Of a stretch of DNA of 64,000 bases, positions 58,360 to 64,000 are shown in pieces. The notes beneath the pieces were generated by a model. The model was not told the DNA's origin, made no database searches, and saw nothing but the letters and a program-made list of their open reading frames with translations. This stretch comes from Naganishia liquefaciens. Lineage: Eukaryota > Basidiomycota > Tremellomycetes > Filobasidiales > Filobasidiaceae. Every line of letters starts with the position of its first letter. Positions within the stretch are counted from its first letter, which is position 1. The stretch covers positions 434,001 to 498,000 of the forward strand of contig BLZA01000053.1 in NCBI GenBank assembly GCA_013423385.1. The letters run 5' to 3'. A program made the translations under genes and the position numbers.

Positions 58360-61122
58360 ATGGAGGACTATATCGACCTCGTCACCTCCAGCTTCCAGGC
58401 CACCGTGGCGGTTCTCGCGGTGTGCGGTGCGGGATACCTTTTCAGTGGAACGGACAGCAGTATATCCAAGTTGGTGAGTATGCGGGCGCGTATCAATTTC
58501 CTTTGCGATAAACCTTATAGTCTTCCCTGTAGGCTCTTTTACCACTTAGTCGAAGGCTGTTGCTCCCTTGCTTTGTGTTTGCAACGTTTGCGACATCTTC
58601 CGCTCTGACATGGGGGACTCTCTGGAAGCGTGAGTTTTCCCCTTGCATGAGCCCGAGTCCAGCTGATTCCATTCCTCTCGGTCTCAGTATGGCCCATCGT
58701 GGCATTTACGCTCGTATACCACATTGTTTCCGTCGCCTTTGGTCTGTTTTTGCATTTGGTCGGGAAATGTCCCGGATGGATGATCGAGTCTGTCGCGTTC
58801 AACAAGTAAGCTTCAAATCCATCCGGACGGAATGCTCAAGCTGAATCGTTGCCCTTTAGCGTTTCGTCATTCCCTATCTTGCTATGGTATGCGCTATATC
58901 AACTCACGAACTTCAAAGGCGGGGAGACTCTATTGTCCCATTTGCGATGGAGAACGATGGACAGTAACGAAGAAGTTTTCCAACGGGGGCTGTCGTACCT
59001 CGTCGTTAACCTCGTGGTTACCGAATTTGCCAGGTACGTGAACCTCCCTCGTAGCCTTTATACTGCCTGCTCAGCCCATTGGGCACAACATCAGGCCCAT
59101 CCTGACGGCCTCTTTCGGCGTCGTTAAGCCTGTCGTCAAGGAACCCGTTCCGGTACTCGAGGACGAGGCCGCTAGCGTGTACTCGCACCACACCAACACC
59201 TCCGTCGCAGAAGACGACCGCCCCGATCCGACTGAACGTACCCCGCTCGTTTCCAAACCGGCAAGCATCATTTCGGTCCGTTCGACGTCCTCGCAACCCC
59301 GCTCGGCGCTGCGGTTCATTTCGCCACTCGCGGTTGCCGCAGTTGCGGGTCTTCTCGTCGGCTTGGTGCCAGGGCTCAAGCATCGCGTCGCCGATGAGGG
59401 AAGTTCGTTTTGGCAAACGTTTGGGATCTTTTTAATTTTCGTAGGAATGGCATTCCCCGTTGTGGAGATGTTGGGCATTGGCGCCGGGTTGAGAGCCGGT
59501 GGAAGGAATGTGTGAGTTGTGAATCGGTCGAATGGCCTACAGTTTGAGACTAATGCAGTTGATAGGGACAACGAGGTCGTGCCTCCGACACTTGGACTGG
59601 TTCTGATCATGTCGGCATGGCGATACGCTGCTCTTCCGGCCGCCACGATCGCCACGGCTTACGGCTTCCGCAAGGTACTGCCTACCAAGGTCTTTCTGTA
59701 TGATCCCGTCTTTGTAGGTCATGTGTTTCTACCAGCTCTGCTAGCTGCTGATACGCTACCAGTCCTTCGTGCTCGGAACGATGACGCTATCGCCGCCTTC
59801 CTTGCCCCTTTCCCTCTCGCCTTACCGCACTTCGGTCCATCTCACAACCACGCTCATGTATATCGTGACTCCGCTCGCTACTTCGGCCGCGTTTGCCTCT
59901 TTCGGGCGCGGCGTCACTTTCCAAACCGACTTTGACCTCAAGGGCGCCCTGAAATCCGCCGCCGGCGGTGGACTTGCGGGCGCGGCAGCGATGGTGTTGC
60001 AGGTGTTGACGTTGATGCCTCTGCGGACAGTCATGAATTACCAGTACCGATTCGGCGGGACGATGCGTGGGGCGGTGGGAAAGCTTTATGCGGATGGAGG
60101 ATTCAAGCGGTACTATGCGGGACTTGCTGCAGCTCTGTAAGTGGGCACTCAAAAGCACGTGTTGAATGCCGGCGGACTCATGGGAGTCTGTTTAGCTTTC
60201 AAGGCCCGCTGAGCCGATTCGGAGACACGGCCGCCAACGCCGGCATCTTTGCTCTGCTCGCCTCGCTCTCGTGGCCCGTACTTGTCAAGACCTTGGCGGC
60301 CTCCATCTCGTCGGCCCTCTTCCGAATGCTATTGACGCCGATTGATACGCTCAAGACGACGCAGCAGACGCAGGGCGGTGTGGCCGGGTTGACGTTGTTG
60401 AAGGAGCGAATCAAGGAGCATGGCATCTCGTGTCTCTTTTGGGGAGCGTTTGGAACGGCGGGTGCGACGTTTGTCGGGCATTGTGAGTCGCAAAGATTGT
60501 ACTGGCGTGGGGTTTGGAAAGGCTGATCACGGTTATCTCATCACTAGATCCGTGGTTTGGCGTGAGTCCCGCAACGAATAATCCTGTGCACTGACGCTGA
60601 CGATGCTTCTCGCCAGACATACAACTACCTTTCCGCCAATTTACCTGCCTCGCACACTCTGGTTCAGAAGCTCTTTGTGGGTCGGATCCCCGTCGCAACT
60701 TGTCTCTTCTCGCTGACCGCCACCCAATAGAGACAAGCATTCATCGGCTTTGCGGCGTCCGTCGTCTCGGACACGATCTCGAACAGCTTGCGCGTGATCA
60801 AGACGTATCGACAGGTGCACGAACGCGACGTCGGATACGGTGAGCTCTTGATGTGTCCTCGCTCTTTCGGTTCCCCCGTCTGATCCTGGAATTTGTTGCG
60901 TGATAGTCGAAGCCGCTAAGGAAATCATCCGCAAGGAGGGTGTAGCGGGGCTGCTTGGACGGGGATTGCCGACGAGGCTGTTGGCGAATGGTCTGCAAGG
61001 CTTGTTGTTTTCGGTGCTGTGGAAGTTGTTCTCGGATTTGTGAGTGGGTGTACATCTGCATTTATTTGGGCACTGATTCCGGGGTGTTATACAGGATTAC
61101 TCGACACGGAGGCAAAGCTTGA
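58360..61122 (+). CDS. Auxin-efflux-carrier-family transporter fused to an SLC25 carrier domain
   Basis: One continuous spliced frame carries two transporter families. The N-terminal half starts MEDYIDLVTSSFQATVAVLA at 58360 and shows the AEC pattern: LLLPCFVFATF, VYHIVSVAFGLFLH, SVAFNN-VSSFPILLWYAL, a cytosolic acidic loop (DDRPDPTERTPL), FGIFLIFVGMAFPVVEML and LYDPVFSFVLGTMTLSPPSL. A 49-nt GTAGGT intron (after LYDPVF) leads directly, with no stop, through YIVTPLATSAAFASFGRG into the SLC25 part. This has three weak repeats: LTLMPLRTV, the canonical LLTPIDTLKT, and VVSDTISNSLRVIKT, with YPWFGTYNYL between them. It ends DLITRHGGKA at 61122. About twelve introns including a 14-nt exon (60548-60561). 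Without that 49-nt intron the first protein would stop at 59935, so two adjacent genes remain possible. Confidence 0.72.
60548..60561 (+). other. 14-nt micro-exon in the SLC25 part
   Basis: ATCCGTGGTTTGGC lies between TCACTAG and GTGAGTCC. It supplies PWFG of VGHYPWFGTYNYL, a motif I associate with this carrier subfamily, and keeps the frame. Confidence 0.75.
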
Positions 61123-61356
61123 GGGAAGGTGCTGCAAAGGTGCTGTGGCAGGGGCGTATCGAACACACTGTATACACGATATAACCTAGGTTGTCGCTAT
61201 TGCGGTAGTTGTAACCCTTGTTGGGTGGCAAATGACGTCGATGATGAAGCACACATCAGGGTGAGACATTGGCGCGATCATCGAACGCAGATGAGCAAAG
61301 AGGGCAGGCAAGGTGGGACCGGAGATGATGTCGGCACTCTGCTTGCTATCCACATC

Positions 61357-63052
61357 ATGCCACCGAGGGCAAAGCCAAAGGCGCCAGCCGACGACGGCCA
61401 GGAAGACAGTCCCGCAGAGAGCAAGGCCGTATCGAAGCCAAAAGGCAAGACGCGCGCAAAAGTCGGCGAAGGAGACGACAACGATGCAGCGCCGGCTCAA
61501 GGTCTGTCCGAGGAGAAATTGCCGTTGCCGGCGTGGTTGAAGATGTTTACGGAGCGAGGCGTCGATATGCGACTGGCAATGACGCTGGCGGCCAAGCTGT
61601 AGGTACCCAACGAGTCCCTTCCTATAGTCCAGAGACTCGTCTTGTTGACGCTTGCTTTCCCACGCGACAGCTATTCGACGATGGGTTCGCCTGCGCTAAT
61701 AGGCAAGCTGACTGGACCCAAGATGATGGAAGTCGGGATCACCGACAAGGACCAGAAACGCGCCGTGACCAATGCGATTCGGGGGCTCAAGTTGGCAGCC
61801 AAGGGGACCGCGACGACGACGTCGAGCGGGAAACGGAAACGCGCCAACGATGGGGATCTGCTGAATCCGTTGATTCCCGGGGATCCGAGTTTACGCAGGG
61901 GCAAGCAGGCGGTCGAGTATGATGTGTCGGATTTTGATTTCAAGGAAAGTCACGATATCGAGGTAAGCGTGAGCTCGTTTCCGCTTCAAACGACAGATGC
62001 TCATTCGGGATTCTCCCCTTGACAGTCTATCCGGGCTCAGACGGTCGTCACGAATCGCGCGCCGTGCATGACCGCGTGGGCGTACATCATTTGCGAAAAG
62101 ATGGGATTCGACCGGCTCGAGGCGCTGAGCTTGGGTAGGCCCTTCCTCGACCCATCCGAATCTCTCTGAAACCGTCTATTAGCGTCCACGTTCACTTCCA
62201 TTACGTCGACCAAGCATGCCCTCGCGCTCGGTAACATTTATGATCCGCAGCAGACACGGGATGCGCAGCTGGAAATGGACGAGTTGCCTCAAAGCGATAG
62301 TAAGAGGTTCAAGGGCAGCGATGGTCGGGCGAATGGTACTGGTGAAAGTGGGCATTCGCAGCCGTGGGTGTCCATCATGAAGCGAAGGTCAGTCTGTCGT
62401 GATTTCTGACTGTGTCTTTGCTGATGAGATGCCAGGATGTGAGTCGCCCAGGGCATCGCTTTGCTAGAGAGATCTAATCTCGATCCAGACCCGTCATCAA
62501 GCGCGCAGACGGTACTTGGCGAGGCGTCCTCAAGGGCATGCCCGTCGAGCCGTACAGGGCAAGTCCTCCTTGCGAAACCGTTTCCCGGCATCTGACCATT
62601 CCCCAAAGGCTCATTCCTACATCACTCGCAACTTTCGCGACGCGACGCCCTACGTCATCGGTGCCCTGCGGATACTCTCACAGTGTTACACGGTCGACGA
62701 ACTCAACGAGCAAGGGTACGGCATGTACGTTTCTTTTCGACCCGACGTGGAAGGATGGGGAGACCGGGCGACGCTCTATTGCAGTAATATTGTCGATATG
62801 ATTCCGCCGGAAAAGGAGGTCCAGTTGGTCGAGGAGGGCGGGATCGTCAGTCTCGAAGAGGACCCCAAGGATTCCGTCAAGATGGTCATGTCGGGTACAG
62901 AGACGGTCAAGGAGGAAGACTTGCTGCAAGCGGAGAGGGAGGATGCCGCGGATGTCGAGCAGTTCCATCGACCGAAAGAAGAAGGCGGGTTTATCAAAAC
63001 GGAAAGGGAAGATGTTTTCGAGGGGCTTGCAGAAGCCGAGTATGACGACTGA
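61357..63052 (+). CDS. Conserved fungal protein of unknown function
   Basis: Not assigned to a named function, though the central signatures look like a protein kept across fungi. It starts MPPRAKPKAPADDGQEDSPA at 61357 (Lys/Ala-rich, disordered), then a small helical module LPAWLKMFTERGVDMRLAMT...KLTGPKMMEVGIT, a basic linker (SSGKRKRAND, possible nuclear signal), and a conserved core AQTVVTNRAPCMTAWAYII, KMGFDRLEALSLASTF, PVIKRADGTWRGVLKG, HSYITRNFRDATPYVIGAL and EQGYGMYVSFRPDVEGWG. The acidic tail EGLAEAEYDD ends at 63052. About six introns, including a GC-AG intron (62559-62608) and a possible 3-nt exon. The arrangement suggests a nuclear protein; beyond that nothing is claimed. Confidence 0.82.
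62388..62488 (+). other. Complex intron with possible 3-nt exon (62436-62438)
   Basis: The 101-nt interval can be removed whole (KRR-PVIKRA) or as two GT-AG introns around GAT (KRR-I-PVIKRA). Both keep the frame, because the candidate exon is exactly one codon long. The internal sites GATGCCAG and GTGAGTCG are both strong. Confidence 0.5.
62559..62608 (+). other. GC-AG intron in the unknown conserved gene
   Basis: The exon ends CCGTACAGG; the intron begins GCAAGTCC and ends CCCCAAAG. Joining gives VEPYRAHSYITRNF in frame. No GT donor nearby keeps the frame. Confidence 0.72.
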
Positions 63053-63386
63053 CCGCGATCAATTGCGTAAAAAATCGACTCTTCATGTATAATCTACAAT
63101 ATCATGTCACAGTGTATGTCGCTACCGCTGCTCCGGACGCCACGAGCAGCCGCGGAGAGGCTTCGCTACGTGTTGGGAGAAGAGGCAGCAAGGGTATTTT
63201 GGTGCGACCAGCCGAGAAGCGAGGGTTAGCGTTGGCTTTTCCCATTTAACGTGCATTCCCATGAGCCTGTCCATGCGGCATGCCCCATTCCATCCACTCT
63301 TGCCCGTGCTCGTCTCCGTCTCATTCGTGAGTTGATTCTTTTCCGTTCATGTACTGGATGTCGGATACAACTTTCTTAAGTGCCGT

Positions 63387-64000
<614 letters not shown>

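Noticed and set aside
59519-59935. Ending the AEC transporter at the stop at 59935
   Set aside because: This needs the 49-nt GTAGGT...CCAG intron to be kept, and the read-through residues look random, while the spliced reading gives the family's expected helix after DPVF. Kept as the alternative model in the feature entry.

Overview
This 64 kb window looks like nuclear DNA of a basidiomycete, probably a tremellomycete-type yeast. Genes carry many short introns (mostly about 45-100 nt, often two or more per kb). Crypton tyrosine-recombinase elements, a self-sufficient P450 of the CYP505 type, an MHYT hybrid histidine kinase and fungal etherase-related GSTs all fit that assignment. The assignment is inference; no rRNA or other marker locus is present to settle it.

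Layout. (1) 0.2-13.6 kb: three genes on the + strand, namely a Zn2Cys6 transcription factor, an MFS sugar-porter transporter and a P450:reductase fusion. They may form a small catabolic group. (2) 13.9-26.1 kb: housekeeping block with an ERD1/EXS-domain protein and an eEF1A-type lysine methyltransferase (both -), a divergent Ebp1/Cdb4-like protein (+), an MHYT hybrid histidine kinase (+) and ATG5 (-), then an intron-containing tRNA-Ala(UGC) (-). (3) 27-42.5 kb: a gene-poor island of mobile-element remains. It holds two Crypton-like tyrosine recombinase genes with GCR1-type DNA-binding tails, a third GCR1_C fragment, a solo LTR with a clean 5-bp target duplication sitting inside the second Crypton, three copies of an unassigned dispersed repeat (two in inverted orientation around the second Crypton), and several small tandem repeats. 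(4) 43-54 kb: an SFP1-like zinc-finger regulator (+), two paralogous GSTs (-) separated by about 4.4 kb containing an uncharacterised Cys-rich gene (-) and uncertain coding remains, then a Ras GTPase (-) ending in CVIL. (5) 54-57 kb is mostly without recognisable genes. (6) 57-64 kb: a small hypothetical gene, an apparent in-frame fusion of an auxin-efflux-carrier-family transporter with an SLC25 carrier domain (+), a conserved fungal protein of unknown function (+), and the 3' part of the PP2A catalytic subunit (-), which runs off the right edge.

The most unusual signals are the AEC-SLC25 fusion, the density of micro-exons in conserved motifs (2 nt in the transporter, possibly 3 nt in the unknown gene, 11 and 17 nt in Ras, 14 nt twice), three GC-AG introns, and the nested Crypton/LTR island. 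Exon joins were worked out by hand from reading frames and splice motifs. Gene spans run from start codon to stop codon and include introns.
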